Assembly: GCA_900551435.1 (NCBI GenBank)
Contig: URVW01000038.1
Coordinates: 1-20,701 of the forward strand
Direction: 5' to 3'
Source of the DNA: an uncultured Faecalibacterium sp.
Lineage (GTDB): Bacteria > Bacillota > Clostridia > Oscillospirales > Ruminococcaceae
Length of the DNA stretch: 20,701 bases
The position numbers and the translations under genes are program-made. Positions 1 to 8,325 of this stretch are shown here, one piece after another. Every line of letters starts with the position of its first letter. Position 1 is the first letter of the stretch. The notes under the pieces were generated by a model, which did no database searches, had not been told where the DNA came from, and saw nothing but the letters and a program-made list of their open reading frames with translations.

Positions 1-1427
<1,427 letters not shown>

Positions 1428-1446
1428 AGGGAAGGAGGCGTAACGC

Positions 1447-2295
1447 ATGGCTGGTTCCATGAAGGACATCAAGCTGCGCATCAAAAGCGTAGAGAGCACC
1501 ATGCAGATCACCAAGGCCATGGAGCTGGTGGCTTCCTCCAAAATGCGCCGTGCCAAGGAGCGGGTCGAGCACAGCCGACCCTATTTTGAAACGCTGTACA
1601 AGACCCTGACCGAGATCGCGGCAGCGGACCCCCGGGCCCGCAACCCCTACCTGCGCCGCAGCGAGATCAAGCGCACGCTGCTGGTGGTCATTGCCGGTGA
1701 CCGCGGCCTTGCCGGCGGTTACAACGCCAACGTGCTCAAGCTGGCCGCACAGGAAAGCGGCAACGTGGAGGTGCTGCCCATCGGCAAGCGCTCGGCAGAA
1801 TACTTTGCCCACCACGAAGCCGAACTGTTCACGCAGGAGGTGCTGCTGGCCGCCGATATTTCGGTGGGACAGTGCTTCCAGCTGGCGCGCCAGATCACCG
1901 AAGGCTACCGCAAGGGCGAGTTTGACGCCGTAAAGCTCTGCTACACCCGGTTCGATTCCATGATGACCCAGACGGCTGTCTCCATCGAGGTGCTGCCGCT
2001 GGCCATGGAGCCCACCGAGCAGCAGAAGGCCGAAGCACGCCGCAGTCAGATCTTGTACAAGCCCAGCAGCGAGGAAGTATTCAGCGCGATCATCCCGGAG
2101 TATGTGGCGGGTGTCGTCTACGGTGCCGTGTGCGAGAGCGTAGCCAGTGAGCTGGCTGCCCGCCGCACCGCCATGGACGCTGCCACCAAGAACGCCGGCG
2201 AAATGATCGACCATCTCAACCTGTATTATAACCGTGCCCGTCAGGCTGCCATCACGCAGGAGATCACCGAGATCGTGGCCGGCGCGGAGAACTAA
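1447..2295 (+). CDS. atpG: ATP synthase F1 subunit gamma
   Basis: Central rotor shaft that links proton or sodium flow through Fo to conformational change in the alpha3beta3 head. The 282-residue protein has the expected length. Both diagnostic ends are present: the N-terminal helix with TMQITKAMELVASSKMRRA, and the C-terminal coiled-coil helix with the AMDAATKNAGEMID segment followed by NRARQAAITQEITEI. The middle holds the Rossmann-like GDRGLAGGYNAN stretch. The start is fixed by a GGAAGGAGG ribosome site 8-9 nt upstream. It lies between atpA and atpD with gaps of 19 and 25 nt, so all are surely cotranscribed. Confidence 0.97.
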   Translation: MAGSMKDIKLRIKSVESTMQITKAMELVASSKMRRAKERVEHSRPYFETLYKTLTEIAAADPRARNPYLRRSEIKRTLLVVIAGDRGLAGGYNANVLKLAAQESGNVEVLPIGKRSAEYFAHHEAELFTQEVLLAADISVGQCFQLARQITEGYRKGEFDAVKLCYTRFDSMMTQTAVSIEVLPLAMEPTEQQKAEARRSQILYKPSSEEVFSAIIPEYVAGVVYGAVCESVASELAARRTAMDAATKNAGEMIDHLNLYYNRARQAAITQEITEIVAGAEN

Positions 2296-2320
2296 GACTA
2301 TCAAGAAGGAGTTGTAGCCT

Positions 2321-3715
2321 ATGTCCGAAAAACATATCGGCAAGGTGATCCAGGTCATTGGCCCGGTGCTGGACATCCAGTTCAAGGATGGCGAGCTGCC
2401 GGAGCTGCTCAACGCCATTGAGATCGACAACCACGGCCAGAAGCTGGTGGTGGAGGTCGCTCAGCTGACCGGCGACAATGTGGCGCGCTGCATTGCCATG
2501 AGCAGCACCGATGGTCTGGTGCGCGGCACAGATGCCGTGGACACCGGCGAGTCCATCAAGGTGCCCGTAGGCGACCAGTGTCTGGGGCGCGTGTTCAACC
2601 TGCTGGGCGAGCCGGTGGATAACAAGCCCGCCCCTGCCCCGGATGCCTACTGGCCCATCCACCGTCCCGCTCCCAGCTACGAGGAGCAGCAGTCCACCAC
2701 CGAGATCCTTGAGACCGGCATCAAGGTGGTGGACCTGATCTGCCCCTACGCCAAGGGCGGCAAGATCGGCCTGTTCGGCGGCGCCGGTGTCGGCAAGACC
2801 GTCCTGATCCAGGAGCTGATCTATAACATCGCCACCGAGCACAACGGTTACTCGGTGTTTACCGGCGTCGGCGAGCGCACCCGTGAGGGCAACGACCTGT
2901 ACGGCGAAATGACCGAGAGCGGCGTCATCAACAAGACCGCGCTGGTCTACGGCCAGATGAACGAGCCTCCCGGAGCGCGTATGCGCGTGGCACTGTCCGG
3001 CCTGACCATGGCGGAGTATTTCCGCGACGTCAAGAATCAGGACGTGCTGCTCTTCATCGACAACATCTTCCGTTTCACACAGGCTGGCTCGGAAGTCTCG
3101 GCTCTGCTGGGCCGTATGCCTTCCGCCGTCGGCTACCAGCCCACGCTGGCCACCGAGATGGGCGCTCTGCAGGAGCGCATCACCTCGACCCGCAAAGGCT
3201 CCATCACGTCGGTTCAGGCTGTCTACGTTCCCGCCGACGACCTGACCGACCCGGCCCCTGCCACCACCTTCACCCATCTGGATGCGACCACCGTTCTGAG
3301 CCGTGACATCGCCTCGCAGGGCATCTATCCGGCCGTGGACCCGCTGGATTCCACCAGCCGCATCCTCAGCCCTGAAGTCGTGGGTCAGGAGCACTACGAG
3401 ATCGCCCGCGCCGTCCAGAAGGTGCTGCAGCGCTACAAGGAACTGCAGGACATCATCGCCATCATGGGCATGGACGAACTGAGCGAAGAGGACAAGCGGA
3501 CCGTCAGCCGCGCCCGCAAGGTGCAGCGCTTCCTGTCCCAGAGCTTCCACGTTGCAGAGCAGTTCACCGGTATGCCCGGTCAGTATGTGCCGCTGAAGGA
3601 GACGCTGCGCGGCTTCAAGATGATCCTTGACGGCGAGTGCGACGACCTGCCCGAGAGCGCATTCCTGTTCGCGGGCACGATCGATGACGTGTTCGCCAAG
3701 GCGAAGAAGGGGTAA
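2321..3715 (+). CDS. atpD: ATP synthase F1 subunit beta
   Basis: Catalytic subunit of F1, which makes or hydrolyses ATP. The 464-residue length is normal. Seen in order: N-terminal beta-barrel (about 5-80), P-loop GGAGVGKT at 153-160, GERTREGNDLY with the catalytic glutamate, the YGQMNEPPGARMRV stretch, Walker B LLFIDNIFRFTQAGSE, and the DELSE motif near residue 387 (DELSEED). These make it beta rather than alpha or a V-type subunit. AAGGAGTTG about 10 nt upstream supports the ATG at 2321. Only 3 nt separate its stop from atpC, so translational coupling is likely. Confidence 0.98.
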   Translation: MSEKHIGKVIQVIGPVLDIQFKDGELPELLNAIEIDNHGQKLVVEVAQLTGDNVARCIAMSSTDGLVRGTDAVDTGESIKVPVGDQCLGRVFNLLGEPVDNKPAPAPDAYWPIHRPAPSYEEQQSTTEILETGIKVVDLICPYAKGGKIGLFGGAGVGKTVLIQELIYNIATEHNGYSVFTGVGERTREGNDLYGEMTESGVINKTALVYGQMNEPPGARMRVALSGLTMAEYFRDVKNQDVLLFIDNIFRFTQAGSEVSALLGRMPSAVGYQPTLATEMGALQERITSTRKGSITSVQAVYVPADDLTDPAPATTFTHLDATTVLSRDIASQGIYPAVDPLDSTSRILSPEVVGQEHYEIARAVQKVLQRYKELQDIIAIMGMDELSEEDKRTVSRARKVQRFLSQSFHVAEQFTGMPGQYVPLKETLRGFKMILDGECDDLPESAFLFAGTIDDVFAKAKKG

Positions 3716-3718
3716 ACC

Positions 3719-4120
3719 ATGACGACCTTTCATCTGACGGTGGTCACGCCGGACGGCTGTGCCTTTGACGGACAGGCCGAGCGGGTGGTCTGCCGCGCCA
3801 TCGACGGCGACCTTGCCATTCTGGCCAAGCACGGCGACTACTGCACCGCGCTGGGCATGGGCGAAGCGCACCTCGTGGACGCCGAAGGCCAGCGCCGCCG
3901 TGCTGCCTGTATGGGCGGGATGCTCACCGTGCTGGACGGCGATGTCCGGCTGGTCGCGACCACATGGGAGTGGGCCGAGGAGATCGATCAGGCCCGTGCG
4001 GAAGCTTCGAAGAAGCGCGCCGAGGAAATCCTCGCACAGAAGAACCTCGACAAGCGCGACTACGAGCTGGCACAGGCCCGCCTGAAGCGCGCCCTTGTCC
4101 GCACCTCCATCCACCAGTAA
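3719..4120 (+). CDS. atpC: ATP synthase F1 subunit epsilon
   Basis: Small stalk subunit that contacts gamma and the c-ring and can inhibit ATP hydrolysis. The 133-residue length is normal. The N-terminal beta-sandwich is visible (FHLTVVTPDG, then GDLAILAKHGDYCTALGMGE), followed by the C-terminal helical hairpin (WAEEIDQARAEASKKRAEEIL onwards in part). The ribosome site GAAGAAGGGG lies inside the last codons of atpD, so translation is coupled. It is the last gene of the operon, followed 4 nt after the stop by a strong hairpin terminator. Confidence 0.95.
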   Translation: MTTFHLTVVTPDGCAFDGQAERVVCRAIDGDLAILAKHGDYCTALGMGEAHLVDAEGQRRRAACMGGMLTVLDGDVRLVATTWEWAEEIDQARAEASKKRAEEILAQKNLDKRDYELAQARLKRALVRTSIHQ

Positions 4121-4124
4121 CAAC

Positions 4125-4175
4125 AAAACGCACCTCATCCACGGCGCTGGCCGCAGGTGAGGTGCGTTTTTGCTG
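4125..4175. terminator. Bidirectional intrinsic terminator, atp operon / degV
   Basis: Arms 4125-4137 and 4158-4170 are perfect 13-bp complements (AAAACGCACCTCA and its reverse complement), with a 20-nt loop. The plus strand reads into TTTTT and more T. The minus strand reads into TTTTGTTG. It lies between the convergent atpC and degV genes and can end both transcripts. Confidence 0.9.
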
Positions 4176-4183
4176 TTTTCGCT

Positions 4184-5026
4184 TTACTTTCTGGCGAACA
4201 CGATGCCGATCGTTCCCGGGCCGGAATAGCCGCCGATGGTTGTGCCGATGTCCGTCTCTACGACATGCTCAAATCTGCCGTATTGCTTCAGGCCGGCCTT
4301 GACGGCCTCCATGCAGCCGGGCCTCGGCTGGCAGGAAGAGATAAACACCATGCTGGTGTCGATGTCGTCCCGGTCCTTGAGCTGGTCGGTGATGTATTTG
4401 CCCACGCAGATGGGAAGCTGGCCGCGGTACTTCTTGACCACCTTCAGCTCGCCGTCCAGCACCGCGAGACTGGGCTTGATGCCCAGCAGGTTGGCCCCAA
4501 AGGCCAGCACGCCAGAGCAGCGGCCGCTCTTGGCCATGTAGTCCAGCTGGTTGAGCACGAAGCTCAGCTCCACCTTCTTGGCCAGCGTCTGAAGCCGCAT
4601 ACAGATGTTCCGGGGCGTCAGGCCGTCAGCGGCCCATTTGGCGGCCCGCAGGACCAGATAGCCCTGTCCGGTGCAGATGTTCTCGCTGTCCACGACCGAG
4701 ACGTTCTCAAATTCCTGCGAAGCCAGCCGCGCGTTCTGATAGCAGGACGAGAACTTGGAGCCGACCGTGATGTGGATGACGGCATCATACTCTTTCGCGA
4801 ACGGCGCAAAGAAATCCGTGTACTCCACGAGATTCGGCGCGGCGGATTTCGGCATCTTGCCGCCGTTCTGGACATGCGCGAACACGTCCGCCGGATGGAC
4901 GGTGATGCTGTCCAGAAGGCTCTCTTCCCCCATCAGGATGTGCATGGGGATGAGCGAGATATTCCATTGCCGAAGCAGCTCTTCGGACAGATCGCAGGTG
5001 CTGTCTGCGGTGATCTTGATCTTCAT
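4184..5026 (-). CDS. DegV family fatty-acid-binding protein
   Basis: A 280-residue DegV (FakB-like) protein. Members bind a fatty acid and, in Firmicutes, present it to the kinase FakA for phosphorylation and phospholipid synthesis. Seen: N-terminal KIKITADSTCDLS with the family DST at 8-10, SAAP at 61-64 where many members have TSxPS, GSKFSSCYQNA at 89-99 (serine-rich lipid-head pocket), VVDSENICTGQGYLVL, and the C-terminal GTTIGGYSGPGTIGI. The start is set by AAGAGGAG about 9 nt upstream on the minus strand. It is a single-gene unit, convergent with the atp operon. No fakA is seen in the window. Which fatty acid is bound cannot be told. Confidence 0.92.
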   Translation of the reverse strand: MKIKITADSTCDLSEELLRQWNISLIPMHILMGEESLLDSITVHPADVFAHVQNGGKMPKSAAPNLVEYTDFFAPFAKEYDAVIHITVGSKFSSCYQNARLASQEFENVSVVDSENICTGQGYLVLRAAKWAADGLTPRNICMRLQTLAKKVELSFVLNQLDYMAKSGRCSGVLAFGANLLGIKPSLAVLDGELKVVKKYRGQLPICVGKYITDQLKDRDDIDTSMVFISSCQPRPGCMEAVKAGLKQYGRFEHVVETDIGTTIGGYSGPGTIGIVFARK

Positions 5027-5079
5027 CGTTGGGACTCCTCTTTTCCTTGCGTGGCGGACATGGCCGCATGATACTTCAA

Positions 5080-5096
5080 ATTATAGAACTATCATA
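5080..5096 (-). promoter_or_regulatory. Candidate -10 boxes for degV
   Basis: On the minus strand, TATGAT (5091-5096) is preceded by TGG, an extended -10 pattern, and a perfect TATAAT follows at 5080-5085. No good TTGACA sits at 16-18 nt from either, so which one is used is uncertain. The leader would be about 45-60 nt. Confidence 0.4.
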
Positions 5097-5274
5097 CCAC
5101 AAAAGCTTCAAACTTGTTAGATATTCGCAAAAATGAAATGTAAATCTTTTATGAATCGCTGAATTGGCCGGAAAAAGGCTGTGCTTTCTGTACAGATGTC
5201 ACAAAGTGAGGGTAGTTTTTATGGTTCTTTTCGAAAATTCGCTCGGAACTGTTTATTTTGTCCGCCAAAAATTA

Positions 5275-5280
5275 TATAAT
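5275..5280 (+). promoter_or_regulatory. Candidate -10 box for murC
   Basis: A perfect TATAAT lies in an AT-rich stretch about 77 nt before the murC start. The hexamer 17 nt upstream (TTTATT) is a poor -35. This is the best-looking sigma-A type site in the leader, but it is not proven. Confidence 0.4.
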
Positions 5281-5356
5281 AAGTAGTACCACATCTGGGT
5301 TAAAATGAGATCGGTCTGCGCTGCGGCCGTTTATGTTTATTTGGAGGTTGCCTTTT

Positions 5357-6736
5357 ATGATGTTTACTACCGACTATACCAAGCATTTGCTTGATAACGT
5401 GAAGAAGATCCACTTCATCGGCTGCGGCGGCAGCGGAATGTACCCGCTGATCCAGATCCTCAACGCCAAGGGCTACGAGATCTCCGGCAGCGATGTGCTG
5501 GACGGAAGCATCATCCGCTACGAGCGCGAGATGGGCGTCAAGGTCACGCTGGGCCACAATGCGGATAATGTCGTCGGCGCGGACCTCGTGGTCTACTCTG
5601 CTGCCATCGCCAAGGATAACGTCGAGCTGAACGCCGCCGCATCCTATGGCATCCCCACCGTGGAGCGCAGCGTCCTGCTGGGCTATGTCAGCCGCCTGTA
5701 CAAGAACAGCATCTGCGTTTCCGGCACGCACGGCAAGACTACCACGACTTCGATGATCACCACCGCCCTCGAGCTGGCGGGCCGTGACCCCTCGGCGGTC
5801 ATCGGCGGCAAGCTGCCCCTCATCGGCGGCTACGGCAAGTCCGGCAAGGGCGACGATATCGTCATCGAAGCCTGTGAGTATTCCGAGACCTTCCTCAAGC
5901 TGACCCCGTATCTGTCCGTCGTGCTGAACATCGACAACGATCATCTGGACTATTACGGCAGCATGGGCGAGCTGAAGTTCGCCTTCAAGCGCTTTGCCCT
6001 GATGACCCAGTTCATGATCTTCGCCAACGCGGACGACAAGAACACCATGGACGTCATGTACACGCTGGACCGCCGCGTCCGCACCTTCGGCATCGACAAC
6101 GACGGCGACTACCGCGCCATCAATGTGCAGGAGTACAAGCCGGGCTTCTTTGAGTTCGACCTCAAGGAGTGGAGCAAGGTCACCGGCCATATCCGCCTGT
6201 CCGTTCCGGGCCGTCACAATGTCTACAACGCGCTGGCCATGTGCGCTGTCTGCCGCTTTGCGGGCCTGACCGTGGAACAGTGTGCCGAGGCTGCCCTGAA
6301 CTTCAAGGGCGCTGGCCGCCGCTTTGAGCTGTACGGCGAGTGCAACGGCGCAGTCGTCGTGGACGACTACGCACATCACCCCACCGAAATTCGTGCGACC
6401 CTGACCACCGCCCGTGAGATGGGCTACAAGCGCCTGATCGCTGTCCACCAGCCGTTTACATACAGCCGCACCAAGATGCTGTTCAACGACTTTGTGGATG
6501 TGTTCCAGATCCCCGATATCACGGTGCTGACCCCCATCATGGGCAGCCGTGAGCCGAACGACCCCACCATCACCAGCGCAAAGCTGGCCGCGAAGATCCC
6601 CAACTCGGTCCTCGTGGACAGCCTTGAGGCTGCTGCCCAGTGGGTCAAGGAGAACGCCCGCGAAGGCGATCTCGTCATCACCCTCGGCTGCGGCGATATC
6701 TATAAGGCCAGCAAGATGATGGTGGCGAAGGACTGA
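5357..6736 (+). CDS. murC: UDP-N-acetylmuramate--L-alanine ligase (MurC)
   Basis: Cytoplasmic ATP-dependent ligase adding L-Ala to UDP-MurNAc, the first peptide step of peptidoglycan precursor synthesis. The 459-residue protein shows the N-terminal UDP-binding GCGGSGM (22-28; many members have GIGGxGM), the ATP loop SGTHGKTTTT (122-131), the central HLDYYGS after NIDNDH, and the C-terminal DDYAHHPTEI (336-345). GGAGG at 5343-5347 lies 9 nt before the ATG at 5357. An in-frame ATG at 5333 would translate the ribosome site itself and is rejected; 5360 is an alternative start. It is a single-gene unit with its own terminator. Confidence 0.95.
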   Translation: MMFTTDYTKHLLDNVKKIHFIGCGGSGMYPLIQILNAKGYEISGSDVLDGSIIRYEREMGVKVTLGHNADNVVGADLVVYSAAIAKDNVELNAAASYGIPTVERSVLLGYVSRLYKNSICVSGTHGKTTTTSMITTALELAGRDPSAVIGGKLPLIGGYGKSGKGDDIVIEACEYSETFLKLTPYLSVVLNIDNDHLDYYGSMGELKFAFKRFALMTQFMIFANADDKNTMDVMYTLDRRVRTFGIDNDGDYRAINVQEYKPGFFEFDLKEWSKVTGHIRLSVPGRHNVYNALAMCAVCRFAGLTVEQCAEAALNFKGAGRRFELYGECNGAVVVDDYAHHPTEIRATLTTAREMGYKRLIAVHQPFTYSRTKMLFNDFVDVFQIPDITVLTPIMGSREPNDPTITSAKLAAKIPNSVLVDSLEAAAQWVKENAREGDLVITLGCGDIYKASKMMVAKD

Positions 6737-6765
6737 AGCCGCCGCCCGCGGTAACGCATAAAACG

Positions 6766-6819
6766 AAAGCCCTCTGTCAAACACGATGGAAAACCATTCG
6801 TGTGGACAGAGGGCTTTTT
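6766..6819. terminator. Bidirectional intrinsic terminator, murC / coaBC
   Basis: Arms 6766-6778 (AAAGCCCTCTGTC) and 6805-6817 are perfect complements. An inner imperfect stem (CACGATGG with CCATTCGTG) extends the hairpin. Plus-strand T-run at 6815-6819; minus-strand T-run from the AAA side. It lies between convergent murC and coaBC. Confidence 0.9.
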
Positions 6820-6838
6820 GATGGGTCTATCCTTCCGC

Positions 6839-8035
6839 TCAGCGGTTCCGCCGCTTCAAGATCTCATCCAGAATAGCATCCGCAACATCGGATTTGCTCA
6901 TAAGGGGCAGTTCGCGGGAGCCGTCCGGCGTGATGAAGGTGACAACGTTGGTGTCCACACCGAAGCCCGCACCGGCGACCTTCAGATTGTTGGCGACCAC
7001 CATGTCGAGGTTCTTCTTGGTCAGCTTGACCGAGGAGTTTTCCAGCATATCCCGCGTCTCCATCGAGAAGCCGCAGAGGAACTGCTTGGTCTTTTTGGGG
7101 CCGATGGTCCCGAGGATGTCTGCGGTGCGCTCCACCGGAATGGACAGGTCGCCGTCCTTCTTCTTGATCTTGTCGTCGGCGACGGTGGCGGGGCGGTAGT
7201 CCGCCACAGCGGCGGCCATGACCAGAACATCCATGTCGTCGAAGCGGCTGGTCACGGCGTCGTACATGTCCTGCGCGGTCGTGATGGGCACATCCTCCAC
7301 GAACTTGACCGGCGGCAGGGCCGTGGGTCCGTGGATGAGGGTGACCTCAGCGCCCCGCATGGCGGCGGCGCGGGCCACGGCGTAGCCCATCTTGCCGGTG
7401 GAGTGGTTGGTCAGATAGCGCACCGGGTCCAGCGGCTCCTGCGTGGGGCCGGCGGTCACAGCGATGTGCAGGCCGGCCAGGTCCTTCGGGCGTGCGATGG
7501 TATGCAGGATGTGCTCGATGAGGACATCTTCTTTGGGCAGACGTCCGCTGCCAACGTCTTTACAGGCCAGCACGCCGCTTTCGGACGGGATGACCGTGAA
7601 GCCGTAGTGCTCCAGCGTGCGCAGATTGTCCTGCGTGATGGGATTTTCCAGCATCCCGGTGTTCATGGCAGGGGAGACGAGCTTGGGGCACTTGGCCGCG
7701 AGGACCACCGTGGTCAGCATGTCGTCGGCGATGCCGTGGGCCATTTTAGCGATGACGTTTGCCGTGGCCGGGGCCACCAGAATGACGTCGGCCTTTTTGG
7801 CCAGCGAGATGTGGGTGACCTCGAACTTGAAGTCGCGGTCGAAGGTGTCCACCATGCACTTGTGGCCGGTGAGCGTCTCAAACGTGATCGGGGTGATGAA
7901 CTGGGTGGCGTTCCGGGTCATGATGACCTCCACATCGGCTCCCAGCTTGCGCAGCGCGCTGGCGACGTTCGCCATTTTATAGGCGGCGATACCGCCGCTG
8001 ACGCCCAACAGGACGCATTTTCCGTTCAGATCCAT
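6839..8035 (-). CDS. coaBC: Bifunctional phosphopantothenoylcysteine decarboxylase / phosphopantothenate--cysteine ligase
   Basis: Steps 2 and 3 of CoA synthesis: CoaB joins cysteine to 4'-phosphopantothenate (CTP-dependent in bacteria), and CoaC, an FMN protein, decarboxylates the product to 4'-phosphopantetheine. In the 398-residue protein the CoaC half (1-about 185) has GVSGGIAAYK (11-20), the active-site His75 in VTHIS, PAMNTGM (122-128) and Cys158 in ACKDVGSGR. The CoaB half has TAGPTQEPLDPVRYLTN (194-210), AAAVADY (274-280) and the lysine cluster at 289-293. Residue numbers match the E. coli enzyme well. GGGAGG 8 nt upstream sets the start at 8035; a longer frame starting with TTG at 8050 only translates that ribosome site. 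Confidence 0.95.
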   Translation of the reverse strand: MDLNGKCVLLGVSGGIAAYKMANVASALRKLGADVEVIMTRNATQFITPITFETLTGHKCMVDTFDRDFKFEVTHISLAKKADVILVAPATANVIAKMAHGIADDMLTTVVLAAKCPKLVSPAMNTGMLENPITQDNLRTLEHYGFTVIPSESGVLACKDVGSGRLPKEDVLIEHILHTIARPKDLAGLHIAVTAGPTQEPLDPVRYLTNHSTGKMGYAVARAAAMRGAEVTLIHGPTALPPVKFVEDVPITTAQDMYDAVTSRFDDMDVLVMAAAVADYRPATVADDKIKKKDGDLSIPVERTADILGTIGPKKTKQFLCGFSMETRDMLENSSVKLTKKNLDMVVANNLKVAGAGFGVDTNVVTFITPDGSRELPLMSKSDVADAILDEILKRRNR

Positions 8036-8070
8036 CCAAAAACCTCCCAAATGTGTGGTTTGCTCTCCCT

Positions 8071-8099
8071 AGTATAATGCAAAATTGCCGCCAGCACAA
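8071..8099 (-). promoter_or_regulatory. Sigma-A type promoter for coaBC
   Basis: On the minus strand, TTGTGC (8094-8099), a 17-nt spacer and TATACT (8071-8076) form a good vegetative promoter. Transcription would begin about 30 nt before the coaBC start. Confidence 0.6.
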
Positions 8100-8118
8100 T
8101 AAAATCTTTTCGCAAGTC

Positions 8119-8147
8119 TTGTATCGGGCGGCAAAATGAGGTAAAAT
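8119..8147 (+). promoter_or_regulatory. Sigma-A type promoter for coaX
   Basis: TTGTAT (8119-8124), a 17-nt spacer and TAAAAT (8142-8147). Transcription would start near 8154, so the whole 8170-8304 repeat would be in the coaX leader RNA. A perfect TTGACA at 8153-8158 has no -10 partner at normal spacing. Confidence 0.55.
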
Positions 8148-8169
8148 AACCCTTGACATTTAAGGATTG

Positions 8170-8304
8170 AACCTCTCAGTCTCGCCTACGGCTCGCCAGC
8201 TCCCCTTTGCAGGGGAGCCTCTGGCGTATCCAGCAAGCTGCATCCGACTGCCAAGGCCTCTCCTATCAGGAGAGGTGGCATTGCGAAGCAATGACGGAGA
8301 GGTT
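8170..8304. repeat. 135-bp hairpin-rich inverted repeat (MITE-like or REP-like)
   Basis: The element runs from AACCTCTC (8170-8177) to its inverted copy GAGAGGTT (8297-8304). It is built of two diverged half-units in opposite orientation, each about 55 bp. Hairpins seen: 8199-8206 with 8211-8218 (perfect 8 bp, loop TTGC); 8257-8264 with 8268-8275 (perfect 8 bp, loop ATC); 8279-8284 with 8288-8293 (6 bp, loop GAA). There is no open frame for a transposase and no clear target-site duplication. A second copy enters the window at its right end. Similar dispersed elements are, to my knowledge, common in Faecalibacterium-type genomes, but the name and mobility are not established here. Confidence 0.85.
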
Positions 8305-8325
8305 TACAGGAAAGGTTTCCCAAAT

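Larger units (their letters stand above)
5027..5356. other. Intergenic region with divergent degV and murC promoters
   Basis: This 330-bp stretch is clearly AT-richer than its neighbours and holds no credible coding frame. It carries the leaders of degV (minus) and murC (plus). Candidate -10 boxes are listed separately. The middle part, about 5110-5260, shows no tRNA, riboswitch or terminator that I can recognise. Confidence 0.7.

Noticed and set aside
2264..4138. Long minus-strand open frame opposite atpD and atpC
   Set aside because: A shadow of the GC-rich, codon-biased plus-strand genes. Its sequence is low-complexity (Leu/His/Gly/Asp/Val-rich), with no motif, and the opposite strand encodes unmistakable ATP synthase subunits.
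5300..6784. Long minus-strand open frame opposite murC
   Set aside because: Antisense to a clear MurC with all motifs, of the same biased composition as other shadows, and reading through the shared terminator.
6800..8077. Plus-strand open frame opposite coaBC
   Set aside because: Starts inside the terminator hairpin and lies antisense to CoaBC, whose catalytic residues are all visible.
8153..8158. TTGACA as the -35 of coaX
   Set aside because: No -10-like hexamer lies 16-18 nt downstream; that position is inside the repeat (TCAGTC). The site at 8119-8147 is better.
8170..8304. The hairpin-rich stretch as a CRISPR array or riboswitch
   Set aside because: There are no regularly spaced direct repeats, and a near-identical copy occurs after an unrelated operon, so it is a dispersed repeat.
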